A stretch of 64,000 nt of DNA from Leucobacter chironomi DSM 19883 (GTDB taxonomy: Bacteria; Actinomycetota; Actinomycetes; Actinomycetales; Microbacteriaceae). The notes below the pieces were generated by a model that was given only the letters and a program-made list of their open reading frames with translations, had not been told where the DNA came from and made no database searches. Position numbers and translations under genes: made by a program. The DNA is taken from NCBI RefSeq assembly GCF_000421845.1, contig NZ_ATXU01000004.1:186001-250000 (forward strand), read 5' to 3'. Shown here in pieces: positions 1 to 8,699 of the stretch (its first letter is position 1; each line of letters opens with the position of its first letter).

Positions 1-1
1 A

Positions 2-34
2 ACTGCGCCGACGCCGCACGGGCGCCGGCGCAGT
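2..34 (-). terminator. inverted repeat downstream of the DUF3107 gene
   Basis: A 9-bp perfect stem (ACTGCGCCG at 2-10 with CGGCGCAGT at 26-34) lies 47 bp past the stop of the leftward DUF3107 gene. It has no clear T-run, so terminator function is an inference from position. Confidence 0.4.
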
Positions 35-80
35 GCGAGTACCCCGACCCGGTGCTCGCAGATCGGGGGCATCTCGGCTG

Positions 81-305
81 TCAGCTGATGAAGCCCACCT
101 TGCGGCCGCCCTCGCCGCCCAGCTCGACGTAACTGATCGAGTCGGTGTCGACGAGGTACTGGCGCCCTCGGGTGTCGGTGAGGGCGACGAGCGCCGAATC
201 CTGCGCGATCGCGGCGTCGATGAGGCCGCGCACCTCGCCCGCGCTCGCCTCGGTCTCGAACGCGAGCTCACGGGGCGAGTGCTTGATGCCGATACGAACT
301 TCCAC
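81..305 (-). CDS. DUF3107 family protein (TB9.4-like)
   Basis: A 74-residue protein that starts VEVRIGIKHSPREL and ends EGGRKVGFIS. Its length and N-terminal beta-strand pattern match the actinobacterial DUF3107 family, called TB9.4/Rv3208A in M. tuberculosis; no function is established. I chose the GTG at 305 because GAGGAGG sits just upstream and because a longer reading adds Arg/Ala-rich sequence unlike the family. It is divergent from adnA across about 300 bp. A TACACT box on the minus strand (362-367) could be its promoter, giving a leader of about 50 nt. The family call is good; the role is unknown. Confidence 0.85.
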   Translation of the reverse strand: MEVRIGIKHSPRELAFETEASAGEVRGLIDAAIAQDSALVALTDTRGRQYLVDTDSISYVELGGEGGRKVGFIS

Positions 306-607
306 GGGTGCCTCCTCGGGTGTCGCGGCCGATGCCGCGGAGTGTGATTGCCACTGCTTCGAGTGTATGGCGGAGAGCGCGCTGCGTGCGGCGAACCGGG
401 CGCGCGTTCGCCCTCGGCGCAGTGCGAGGTGGTGCGCTGCGCCTGCTGCTCGCTCTGCTCCGGCTCCGCTTCTCCTGCGGATCGAGGTCACGCGTGAGGT
501 CGTTTCGCGGGGGCGCGAGCAGCCACACGGGTGACCTCGATGCGATTGCGGCGACCCGGTGACGGCGCGCGGCGAAGAATGTCCGAGGTGGTCGATAGGG
601 TGATCGC
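306..607. other. divergent intergenic region, DUF3107 / adnA
   Basis: A 302-bp gap between two divergent genes. I see a minus-strand TACACT box (362-367) that could serve DUF3107 and a plus-strand TAGGGT box (596-601) just before adnA. Open frames here are short and Arg/Ala-rich, with no family resemblance. I see no RNA gene or strong hairpin. Confidence 0.6.
596..601 (+). promoter_or_regulatory. putative -10 box of a leaderless adnA mRNA
   Basis: TAGGGT ends 6 nt before the adnA ATG at 608, and there is no Shine-Dalgarno sequence between them. That spacing would put the transcription start at or next to the start codon. No convincing -35 is visible. Confidence 0.45.
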
Positions 608-3600
608 ATGTTCTCCTTCGACCCGTCGCAGCAGGCCGTCCTGGCCCTCGATCCCGGCCGCCACGCGCGCGTGCTGGGTGCGCCGGGAACGGGCAAGACG
701 ACAGTGCTGATCGAGGCGTTCGCGCGCGTCATCGGCCGTGACGGCTGGGATGAGGATCACGCGCTGGTCGTGGCCCCGAACCGCCTGGTGGCGAGCGAGC
801 TGCGAGGGCGGGTCGAGCGCCGTGCGGGGCGCGCGATCGGCGGCACGCCCGTGCGCACCGCGACCTCACTCGCCTTCGCAGTGCTCGCCCGCGCTGCGGC
901 CGTCGAGGGACGCCCGGCCCCGCGCCTGCTCACCGGCACCGCCCAGGATGAGGCGATCGCCGAGACGATCGAGCGGGGGCTCGCCGGGGCTGCGGGGATC
1001 TCGGGGCTCGTGCCCGAGGTGCTGCAGAGTCCAGCGTTCCGCGCCGAGCTGCGCGAGCTGTGGCGCATCGTCGATGACTTCGACCTTCGACCCACGGAGT
1101 TCGCCGCTCGGCTGCGCGAGATGCGGGGCAGCGCCGGCGGCGAGGCGCAGACGCGGATGCCCGCGCCCGAGACGCTCGATCGCTGGTGCGAGGGCCTCGA
1201 TCTCATCGCGGCCGTCGACGAACGCCTGGCCCGTGAGCGGCCTGGAGAGCTGAGCTCGAGCGCGCTCCTGCGCGCGGCCGCGGCGGCCGTGCGTTCGAGC
1301 GGCGCTGCACGCGACGGCGGGCCGGCCGAACCGGGCACCTTCCCGGTGCCGCGGCTGCTGCTCGTCGACGATGCGCAGGAGCTCGGTGAGGGCGAGCTCG
1401 CCCTGCTCGCCGCCTGTGCGAGCGCGGGCAGCCGAGTGTGGGCCTTCGGCGACCCCGATGAAGCGACCGGGGCATTCCACGGCGAGCGCACCGCGGTGCT
1501 CGCCCGGCTCGGCGACGAACTGCGGAGGCGCGGCGCGGCCGACGGGCCGGAGCAGTGCACCGTGCTGCGCACGGCGCACCGTCAGGGCGCGGGGCTGCGC
1601 GGCTTCGTGCGGCACCTCACCGACCGGGTCGGTGCGGCGGGAACGGGGGAACAGCGGGCAGCCCAGGGCGCGACCGAGGATCCCGGAACGGTGGAGTTCG
1701 CGGTGGTGGGGTCGCCCGCCGAGCAGCTGGGGGTGATCGCGCACCGGTTGCGCGCACGCCACCTCGGGCTGGATGCCCGCGCCCGCACGAACTGGAACGA
1801 GATGGCGGTCGTCTGCCGCAGCCGAGCGGAAGCGCTGCGCGTCTCGCGGGCGCTCGCCGCCCACCAGGTGCCCACCGGGGTCGCGGCGGGCGGCATCGTG
1901 CTGCGAGAGCACCAGATCGTGCGCGAACTCGTGCGGCTGCTGCAGCATGCCCTCGGACTGTCCCCACTCACCGGCGACCAGGTGCTGCAGCTCGCGGGGG
2001 GCACGATCGGGGGCCTCGATCCGGTGGCGATCCGGCGGCTGCGGGGTGCGCTGCTCATGCAGGAGCGGCGAGACGCCCGCGCCGAACAGCGAGAGCCCGG
2101 CGAGATCGGCGAGATCGTGCTCGAAGCCTTCACCCGCCCGGGAGACACCCCGTTGATCGACAGCTCGGGCGGGCGGGCGCTGCGCCGCATTGGCCTCCTC
2201 GCCGCCGCGGCGGTGCGGGTGCGCGAGGCTGGCGGCACGCCCCGTGAGACGCTCTGGGCACTGTGGGAGGGCACTCGCCTGGCAGCGCGGTGGCAGAGCG
2301 ACGCTCTCGACGGACGCGGGGTGCGAGCCGACGAGGCGCATCGCTCGCTCGACGCGGTGATGGGTCTGTTCTTCGCCCTGCAGCGCCATGAAGAGCAGGA
2401 CAGCGACCAGCCGATCGGGGAGCTGCTCGACGAACTGCTCCTCAGCGCCGTGCCCGAGGACTCGCTCGCGCAGCGCAGCGAGCGAGCCGCGGTCACCGTC
2501 ACCACCCCCCAGGGCGCGATCGGCCGCGAGTTCTCCGTGCTCGCGGTCATCGGTGTGCAAGACGGAGCGTGGCCCAATCTCCGCGCGCGCGGATCACTGC
2601 TCGGAACGGCGGCGCTCGAGCGCTGGCTGCGCGGGGCGGAGGCGATTCCGCCCTCCCGCAAAGACACGATGCACGACGAGCTGCGCCTCTTCGTGCACAG
2701 CTGTGCGCGAGCACGCGACGAGCTGCTGGTCGTGGCGGTCTCCGACGACGACCAGCACCCGAGCCCGTTCTTCGGCCTCGGCCGCGAGCACCGCTGCGAC
2801 GGCCTGCCCAGCAGCCGACTCACGCTGCGCGGATCGGTGGCGGAGATGAGACGGCGGATCACGCTCGACCCGGACGATGCCGAGGCGATGCGCGCGCTCG
2901 TCGCACTCGCCCGCGAATCCGCGCCCGGCGCCCGGCCCGCCGAGTGGTACGGCGTGCTGCCGCCCAGCACCACGGCCCCGCTGTTCGACCTGGGCGACCC
3001 GGAGACCACCGTGCCGGTCAGCCCCTCGCAGCTCGAACGCGCAGAGACCTGCCCGCTCGATTGGGCCATCGCGAGTCTCGGAGGCGGCACCGGCAACCTG
3101 CAGGCCAGCCTCGGCACGCTCGTGCATCACGCGTTGGAGACCGCGCAGAGCCCCGATGCCGAAGCGATGCTCGACGCGGTGAAGGCCGAATGGGCCAAAC
3201 TGCCCTTCGACGCCGAGTGGGAGTCGGAGCGCGCCGAACGGCTCGCCCGCGCCATGACCGAGAGCCTTGCCGCCTACCTGCGATCCTTCGACGCCTCGGA
3301 GCGCCGCCTGCTCGGGCGCGAGACGCCGTTCTCGATCCCGATCGACCGGGCCGTGCTGCGGGGCATGGCCGACCGGCTCGAAGCGGTGGAACGCCCCGAC
3401 GGCGAGACCGAGGTGACCGTGCTCGACCTGAAGACGGGGCGCACACCGCCGAGCAAGGCCGCGGCGGAAGAGCACGCACAGCTGCAGGCCTACCAGCTGG
3501 GGGTGGCGCGCGGGGCCTTCGATCTCCCCGACGCGGCAGCGATGCCCGCCCATGCGCACAGCGGCGGCGCCCGGCTCCTCTACGTGCACCCCGACGCCAC

Positions 3601-3799
3601 CAAGCGGGCCGACTACATCGAACGGATGCAGCAGCCCATCACTGCAGAAGCGACGGAGCTGCTGCAGCAGCGCGTCGTCGACGTGGCGGACATCATGGCC
3701 TCCGGCGAGTTCACCGCCCGCGTCGAGCACCACTGCTCCGACCCGCACCAGCCCGGCGAATGCCGGCTGCACATCATTCCGGCGGTGAGCCGCGCATGA
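608..3799 (+). CDS. adnA: AdnA, helicase-nuclease subunit of the AdnAB DNA end-resection complex
   Basis: A 1063-residue UvrD/Rep-type protein, partner of AdnB in the actinobacterial motor nuclease that resects double-strand breaks. Walker A GAPGTGKTT is at residues 24-32. Walker B is the variant DDAQE at 254-258, as I recall for AdnA, which is thought to be the weaker motor. The C-terminal RecB-family nuclease carries D940-x-K942 (LDLKTGR). Cysteines likely to belong to an iron-sulfur knot are C815 (CPLDW), C1043 and C1052; the expected fourth ligand between the last two is missing (see findings). The stop overlaps the adnB start as ATGA (3796-3799), so the two subunits are translationally coupled. 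Confidence 0.93.
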   Translation: MFSFDPSQQAVLALDPGRHARVLGAPGTGKTTVLIEAFARVIGRDGWDEDHALVVAPNRLVASELRGRVERRAGRAIGGTPVRTATSLAFAVLARAAAVEGRPAPRLLTGTAQDEAIAETIERGLAGAAGISGLVPEVLQSPAFRAELRELWRIVDDFDLRPTEFAARLREMRGSAGGEAQTRMPAPETLDRWCEGLDLIAAVDERLARERPGELSSSALLRAAAAAVRSSGAARDGGPAEPGTFPVPRLLLVDDAQELGEGELALLAACASAGSRVWAFGDPDEATGAFHGERTAVLARLGDELRRRGAADGPEQCTVLRTAHRQGAGLRGFVRHLTDRVGAAGTGEQRAAQGATEDPGTVEFAVVGSPAEQLGVIAHRLRARHLGLDARARTNWNEMAVVCRSRAEALRVSRALAAHQVPTGVAAGGIVLREHQIVRELVRLLQHALGLSPLTGDQVLQLAGGTIGGLDPVAIRRLRGALLMQERRDARAEQREPGEIGEIVLEAFTRPGDTPLIDSSGGRALRRIGLLAAAAVRVREAGGTPRETLWALWEGTRLAARWQSDALDGRGVRADEAHRSLDAVMGLFFALQRHEEQDSDQPIGELLDELLLSAVPEDSLAQRSERAAVTVTTPQGAIGREFSVLAVIGVQDGAWPNLRARGSLLGTAALERWLRGAEAIPPSRKDTMHDELRLFVHSCARARDELLVVAVSDDDQHPSPFFGLGREHRCDGLPSSRLTLRGSVAEMRRRITLDPDDAEAMRALVALARESAPGARPAEWYGVLPPSTTAPLFDLGDPETTVPVSPSQLERAETCPLDWAIASLGGGTGNLQASLGTLVHHALETAQSPDAEAMLDAVKAEWAKLPFDAEWESERAERLARAMTESLAAYLRSFDASERRLLGRETPFSIPIDRAVLRGMADRLEAVERPDGETEVTVLDLKTGRTPPSKAAAEEHAQLQAYQLGVARGAFDLPDAAAMPAHAHSGGARLLYVHPDATKRADYIERMQQPITAEATELLQQRVVDVADIMASGEFTARVEHHCSDPHQPGECRLHIIPAVSRA

Positions 3800-6700
3800 A
3801 CCGTCACCACCCGATGCCCGCGCACCGCGAGGCCCCCGTGTTCTCCGCCTCGCGCATCGCCGAAATCCTGGCCGTGCCCCCCAAGCCGGCCCTCACCCCC
3901 ACCGCCGAGCAGCGGGCGGTGATCGAGCACCCCCTCGGAGGCAGCGCGCTGGTGGTGGCCGGGGCCGGCAGCGGGAAGACCGAGACGATGGCGAATCGAG
4001 TGGTCTGGCTCGTCGCGAACGGCCTCATCGAACCCGACCAGGTGCTCGGGCTCACCTTCACGCGCAAGGCCGCCGGTGAACTCCGCGAACGCATCTCGGG
4101 CAGGATCGACGCGTTCGTCGAACGGCTTCGCGACGCCGCCGAACGCGGCGCGCTCTCGACCGACGAGGCCCGGCGGGCGGCCCTGCTCTCCGAACAGCTC
4201 TCCGATGGCCTAGACATCCCAGACGTGAGTACCTATAACTCCTTCGCGGCGCGCGTGCTCCAGGAGTTCGGCGCCGCCGCCGGTGTCGCGCCCGGTGCCG
4301 CGATCATCGACGAGGCGACGGCTTGGCGCATCGCGCGCGAGACGGTGATCGCGAGCCGCGACCCTGAACTCGCCACGAGCGAGCTCAGCCTGCCGCAGCT
4401 CGTCCGCCACCTGCTCAACCTCGACCACGCCGTCTCGGACCACCTCACCTCGCTCGACCGCGTCGATCGCGTCGTCGAGGAGTTCGGCCGTGCGATCCAT
4501 TTGCCCTACAACGAGAAGGAGCTCGGCGGCGAGCCCAGCGGCAAGGTGTACGCACCGGTGCGCGACGCGGTCGCGAGCCTCGCCGAGACCCCCCTCATCA
4601 CCCGCCTCGCGCGGGAGTACTCGGCCGAGAAGCAGCGCCGCGGCGTCATCGAGTTCTCCGACCAGCTCGCGCTCGCCGCGCTCGCCCTCGAACGCTCCGG
4701 CGACGCCGTCGCGGTGCTGCGGCGCCGGCATCGGGCGGTGCTGCTCGACGAGGTGCAGGACACCTCGGTGGGCCAGACGCGGTTCCTCTCGCGCATCTTC
4801 GCGGGCGGCTCCGTCATGGCCGTGGGAGACCCGCACCAGTCGATCTACGGGTGGCGAGGCGCCTCTGCCGAGGGCCTGCAGTCGTTCCACGCCGACTTCC
4901 GGGGCCGCGGCCCCGCGGGCAGCACGCCCCCCGCGACACTCAACCTCTCCACGAGCTGGCGCAACCCCGACCGCGTGCTCGACGCCGCGAACGTCATCGC
5001 CGCGCCCCTCTCCGCCGACGCCGCGATCGACGTGCCGAAGTTGGCCCCGCGTCCCGGTGCCGCCCGCGGCAGCATCGAGTGGCGTTACCCCGAGACCGCC
5101 CATGAGGAGCGCGCCCTGGTGGCCGCGTGGATGCGCGAGGCGCGCGATGCGCACCTCGCCGAACACGGCGAGCCGCCCACGGCCGCTCTCATCTTCCGCA
5201 AGCGCAGCCCCATGGCCGCCTTCTCCGCCGCGCTCGACGACGCCGGCGTGCCCAACCGAATCATCGGTCTCGGCGGGTTGCTCACCACACCCGAGGTCAC
5301 CGACGTCGTGAGTACCCTGCGCTGCGTCTGGTACGCCGACGCGGGGAGCGATCTCATCCGGCTGCTCGCCGGCCCGCGCTTCCGCCTCGGCGTCGCCGAT
5401 CTCGCCGGATTGCGCGACGCGGCCCGGTGGTTCGCGCAGCGCGACGTCTCGCAGCAGCTCCTCAGCGACGAGGACCGTGCCGACGACAGCGTGCTGCCTG
5501 ACCCCGACCGCCGCTTCACGCTCATCGATGCCCTCGACCAGATCGCGACGATGCGGATCCTCGACCACTCGGCGCTGCGGGGGATCAGCGAGATCGGCCG
5601 CGAACGGCTGCGCGACGCGGGTCGCATGCTCGCCAAGTTGCGGCAGGGCGTCGGCGGCAGCATTCCCGAACTCATCGGGGCGACCGTGCAGGCGCTGCGG
5701 CTCGATATCGAACTCGACGCCAACGAGGCGCGCGAGCACGCCGGCAGTTCGGCGGCCCACGCCAACCTCGACATCTTCACCGAGCTGGTCGAAGGGTATC
5801 TCGCCGTCGACAGCCGGGGTACGCTCGCCTCGCTGCTCGAGTGGGTCGAGCGGGCGGTCGAAGCCGACGAGACCGCTGAGCACGTCGCCGCTCCCGCCCC
5901 GGGAACGGTGCAGCTCATCACAGCGCACGGGTCCAAAGGCCTGGAGTGGGATCTCGTCGCCGTCCCGCGTCTCGTCACGGGCGAGTTCCCCGGCACCCCC
6001 CGCAGCGGTGCCGGGTGGTTGCGCACCGGCGAACTGCCCGACGAGCTGCGGGGCGACGCAGCCGCGCGGCCCGAACTGAACTGGCGCATCGCGGCGACGC
6101 AGCAGGAGCTGCGCGACCGCATCGCCGTCTACCGGGAGCAGCTGAAGGAACGGCATCAGGAAGAGGAGCGCAGGCTCGCCTACGTCGCGGTGACCCGATC
6201 CGCGAGCCGGCTGCTGCTCAGCGGTTCCTTCTGGGGCGGCCAGACCCGGCCGCGGACCCCCTCGCCCTACCTGCTCGAACTGCAGCAGGCCGGCCTCATC
6301 GTCGGGCTCCCGGAGCAGAGCGCTCACGAGAGCGACCCCAGCGAACTCGCCGAACTCACACTGCAGTGGCCGCTCGACCCACTGGGTTCCCGCGGTCCCG
6401 CCGTGCTGCGGGCCGCCGATGCGGTGAATCGCGCTCTGGGCGCGGAAGACGCGCACCCCGATCCGCTCGGAGATCCGGAACTCCACCCGACCGTTCGGCT
6501 GCTGCTCGCCGAGCGGCGCGCCTCGCGGAGCGGATCGGTCCACCCCGCGGTCTCGACCTCCGGAACGGACGACGCACTCGGCGCTTCATCGGCCGAGCTG
6601 CCCGAGCGCATCACCGCATCGACATTCCACGAGTTCATCGAGGATCCGGAGCTCGCTGAGCGCCGCCGACTCCGCCCCGTACCCCAGCGCCCCTACCGGC

Positions 6701-7257
6701 GCACCCGAATCGGCAACCGCTTCCACGAGTGGGTCGAGCGGCGAGCCACGACAGCGCGGGGCACCGCACTGGCCCTCACCGGCCTCGACCTCGAAGGGTG
6801 GGACCCCGAGCTGACCGAGTTCGAGGGCGAAGCCGAGCTGCGGCCCCTCATCGAGCAGTTCGAGCAGTCGCGATGGGCGCAGCTGCAGCCCATCGCCGTC
6901 GAGCAGGAGGTCACTCTGCCCTTCGCCGGGCGCACCCTCGTCTGCAAACTCGACGCCGTGTACCGCGTGCCCGGCGAGGCCGACGCGCCCGATCGATTCG
7001 AGATCGTCGACTGGAAGGCCGGGCGATCGCCCGGCACCGATGCCGAGCGCGAGAGCCGGTTCTTCCAGCTCGACCTCTACCGGCACGCCTATGCCCAGTG
7101 GGCCGGCATCGAACCCGAGCGCATCGACGTCTCGCTGTTCTACGTCGCCGAGGGCGTCGAACTCACCGGCAGTCGACCGCGAAGCCTGCGAGAACTCGAA
7201 GAGATCTGGGGCTCAGCGGCCGCCCGCCTGCGCGCGGGGGATGACGGGGGTCACTGA
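3796..7257 (+). CDS. adnB: AdnB, lead helicase-nuclease subunit of AdnAB
   Basis: A 1153-residue UvrD-like helicase with a C-terminal nuclease. The ATG at 3796 overlaps the adnA stop; a longer open frame begins inside adnA but its added sequence is Arg-rich shadow. Helicase motifs include the Walker A VAGAGSGKTE, motif Ia LTFTRKAAGEL, motif II DEVQDTSVGQ, a GDPHQSIYGWRGA segment and VQLITAHGSKGLEWDL. The C-terminal nuclease motif is VDWKAGR with D1072 and K1074. By family knowledge AdnB is the main translocating motor and nicks the strand opposite to AdnA. The full set of motifs suggests an active enzyme. Confidence 0.94.
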   Translation: MNRHHPMPAHREAPVFSASRIAEILAVPPKPALTPTAEQRAVIEHPLGGSALVVAGAGSGKTETMANRVVWLVANGLIEPDQVLGLTFTRKAAGELRERISGRIDAFVERLRDAAERGALSTDEARRAALLSEQLSDGLDIPDVSTYNSFAARVLQEFGAAAGVAPGAAIIDEATAWRIARETVIASRDPELATSELSLPQLVRHLLNLDHAVSDHLTSLDRVDRVVEEFGRAIHLPYNEKELGGEPSGKVYAPVRDAVASLAETPLITRLAREYSAEKQRRGVIEFSDQLALAALALERSGDAVAVLRRRHRAVLLDEVQDTSVGQTRFLSRIFAGGSVMAVGDPHQSIYGWRGASAEGLQSFHADFRGRGPAGSTPPATLNLSTSWRNPDRVLDAANVIAAPLSADAAIDVPKLAPRPGAARGSIEWRYPETAHEERALVAAWMREARDAHLAEHGEPPTAALIFRKRSPMAAFSAALDDAGVPNRIIGLGGLLTTPEVTDVVSTLRCVWYADAGSDLIRLLAGPRFRLGVADLAGLRDAARWFAQRDVSQQLLSDEDRADDSVLPDPDRRFTLIDALDQIATMRILDHSALRGISEIGRERLRDAGRMLAKLRQGVGGSIPELIGATVQALRLDIELDANEAREHAGSSAAHANLDIFTELVEGYLAVDSRGTLASLLEWVERAVEADETAEHVAAPAPGTVQLITAHGSKGLEWDLVAVPRLVTGEFPGTPRSGAGWLRTGELPDELRGDAAARPELNWRIAATQQELRDRIAVYREQLKERHQEEERRLAYVAVTRSASRLLLSGSFWGGQTRPRTPSPYLLELQQAGLIVGLPEQSAHESDPSELAELTLQWPLDPLGSRGPAVLRAADAVNRALGAEDAHPDPLGDPELHPTVRLLLAERRASRSGSVHPAVSTSGTDDALGASSAELPERITASTFHEFIEDPELAERRRLRPVPQRPYRRTRIGNRFHEWVERRATTARGTALALTGLDLEGWDPELTEFEGEAELRPLIEQFEQSRWAQLQPIAVEQEVTLPFAGRTLVCKLDAVYRVPGEADAPDRFEIVDWKAGRSPGTDAERESRFFQLDLYRHAYAQWAGIEPERIDVSLFYVAEGVELTGSRPRSLRELEEIWGSAAARLRAGDDGGH

Positions 7258-7263
7258 TGCGGA

Positions 7264-7289
7264 CAGGCTCGGCATGCCGCGCGAGCCTG
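7264..7289. terminator. hairpin between convergent genes
   Basis: CAGGCTCG (7264-7271) pairs with CGAGCCTG (7282-7289), an 8-bp stem in the 56-bp gap between the converging adnB and phosphotransferase-like genes. There is no T-run, so this is a position-based guess. Confidence 0.35.
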
Positions 7290-7313
7290 GCGCGGGGGAC
7301 ACCGGGAGCGGCC

Positions 7314-8576
7314 TCAGCGTGTCGGGGGCTCCGGCAACTCGTCGGCGTCGATCGGCTCCGTCAGCTGCTCCGCGAGCGGCTCGGTCAGGTGCTCCGAGCG
7401 ATCCGCGCCAGTCCGGCCAACAGGCTCCTCCGCGAGCGCACCATCGGCGCCGTCGCTCGGTTCGCTCGCACGCGCGGCGTCGGCGCCGTCGTTCGCGTTC
7501 TCGTCGAGCGGCTCGATGAAGTCGGTGTCGACCCCGAACATGCGATCCTCGTCCAGCGCCTCGTACGCGGCCGTGTCCGAGAGATGATCCACCACCTCCG
7601 GCGTCTCCTCCAGCAGTGCAGATACCTCCGACTCATCGAGCGGCGACCGGTGCTGGGCGGCGAAGAACGCCGCTCCGAGCGGTCCCGTCGAACCCACCAT
7701 GCGATCGAGCATCCCGACGGCGTCGTCGATCACGGCCTGGTCGTGCGACTCCACGCCGTGCAGCAGCCAGCGGGCGACCTCCAGCTCGTGGTAGAGCGCA
7801 GCTCGCACCCGCAGATGCGAGAGCGAACCCGTGTTGCGGTGCTGCGCATACCTCGCGAGCACCGCGTCGAGCACGTCCGATCCGGCCGCCAGCAGCCAGG
7901 CGAGATCACCGGCAGGATCGCCGACGGAGAGCTCGGACCAGCCCAGCACGCCGGTGATCCGCTCGTCCTCGACGAGCAACTGCTCGGCGTCGAGCGATCC
8001 GTGCACGACTGTCGGCGTGAAATCCCAGATCTCCGCGGTCTCCACCGCCTGCTGCCAGCGACGCAGCACCGTCTCCGGCAGCAGGCGGGTCGCCTCCGCC
8101 CGGTCGATGAGGCGCGTGGCGAGCAGCCGGAGATCCTGCGCACTGCGGATGGGCAGGCCGCCGTGCTGCGCCACGCTCGGCGGGAGGTCGTGCACGGCGC
8201 CGATCACCTCGGCGATCGGCTGCAGCAGCCGCGCGTCGTCGGCGAGATCCTCGGCCTCGAAGTGCGAGCCCGCGAGCATCGTGGACACCACGGCCCGTGT
8301 GTCGCCGGCGCGCGTCATGCCGAGCGTCTCGGGCACCGCGAACGGCAGACGGCTGCGGGATCCCTCGGTGAGCGCGGCGAGCCCCAGCAGCTCCGCCGAC
8401 TGCTGCACCTCGGCGGCCTGCGTACGCGGCACCCGCACGAGCAGTTCGGCGTCCTCGCTCGCGACGACGGCGGAGGCGAAGCTCTCATCGCCCTCGTGCC
8501 CGCGCACCCCGAAGACCACGAGGCCCGGTACGGCCGAAGTCGCGAGCGCGGCTAGAGTGAAGGGAATGGTGGCCAT
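7314..8576 (-). CDS. degenerate aminoglycoside/macrolide phosphotransferase-family protein (probable pseudokinase)
   Basis: A 420-residue protein with an APH-like kinase fold followed by a roughly 150-residue acidic tail ending in TEPIDADELPEPPTR. The ATG at 8576 is the first start after a clear break in sequence character, and a TACCCT box (8583-8588) ends 6 nt upstream, suggesting a leaderless mRNA. The catalytic loop normally reads HGDxxxxN; here it is HGSLDAEQ (192-199), so the catalytic Asp is Ser and the Asn is Gln. The metal-binding Asp of the usual IDW motif is Gly in VLGW (210-213). The structural GDPAGDL segment is kept. Phosphotransfer is therefore unlikely, and a binding or regulatory role is inferred. 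It sits between the adnAB and nudC-uvrD2 pairs. Confidence 0.8.
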   Translation of the reverse strand: MATIPFTLAALATSAVPGLVVFGVRGHEGDESFASAVVASEDAELLVRVPRTQAAEVQQSAELLGLAALTEGSRSRLPFAVPETLGMTRAGDTRAVVSTMLAGSHFEAEDLADDARLLQPIAEVIGAVHDLPPSVAQHGGLPIRSAQDLRLLATRLIDRAEATRLLPETVLRRWQQAVETAEIWDFTPTVVHGSLDAEQLLVEDERITGVLGWSELSVGDPAGDLAWLLAAGSDVLDAVLARYAQHRNTGSLSHLRVRAALYHELEVARWLLHGVESHDQAVIDDAVGMLDRMVGSTGPLGAAFFAAQHRSPLDESEVSALLEETPEVVDHLSDTAAYEALDEDRMFGVDTDFIEPLDENANDGADAARASEPSDGADGALAEEPVGRTGADRSEHLTEPLAEQLTEPIDADELPEPPTR

Positions 8577-8699
8577 GTATTCAGGGTATGCACGTGAGCG
8601 GACTCCGAGGCCGCGCCACGCGCACCGCACGCCACACCGGGCGCAACTTCGGGAGGCCGTGATGCGGCCCCTCGCGGCCCCCGCACGAGAGGAGACCCG

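Noticed and set aside
4210-6543. 777-residue open frame antisense to adnB
   Set aside because: Shadow of adnB, whose helicase and nuclease motifs are complete.
7314-8576. Macrolide or aminoglycoside resistance gene
   Set aside because: The catalytic loop and metal ligand are missing and the locus is a conserved housekeeping one.
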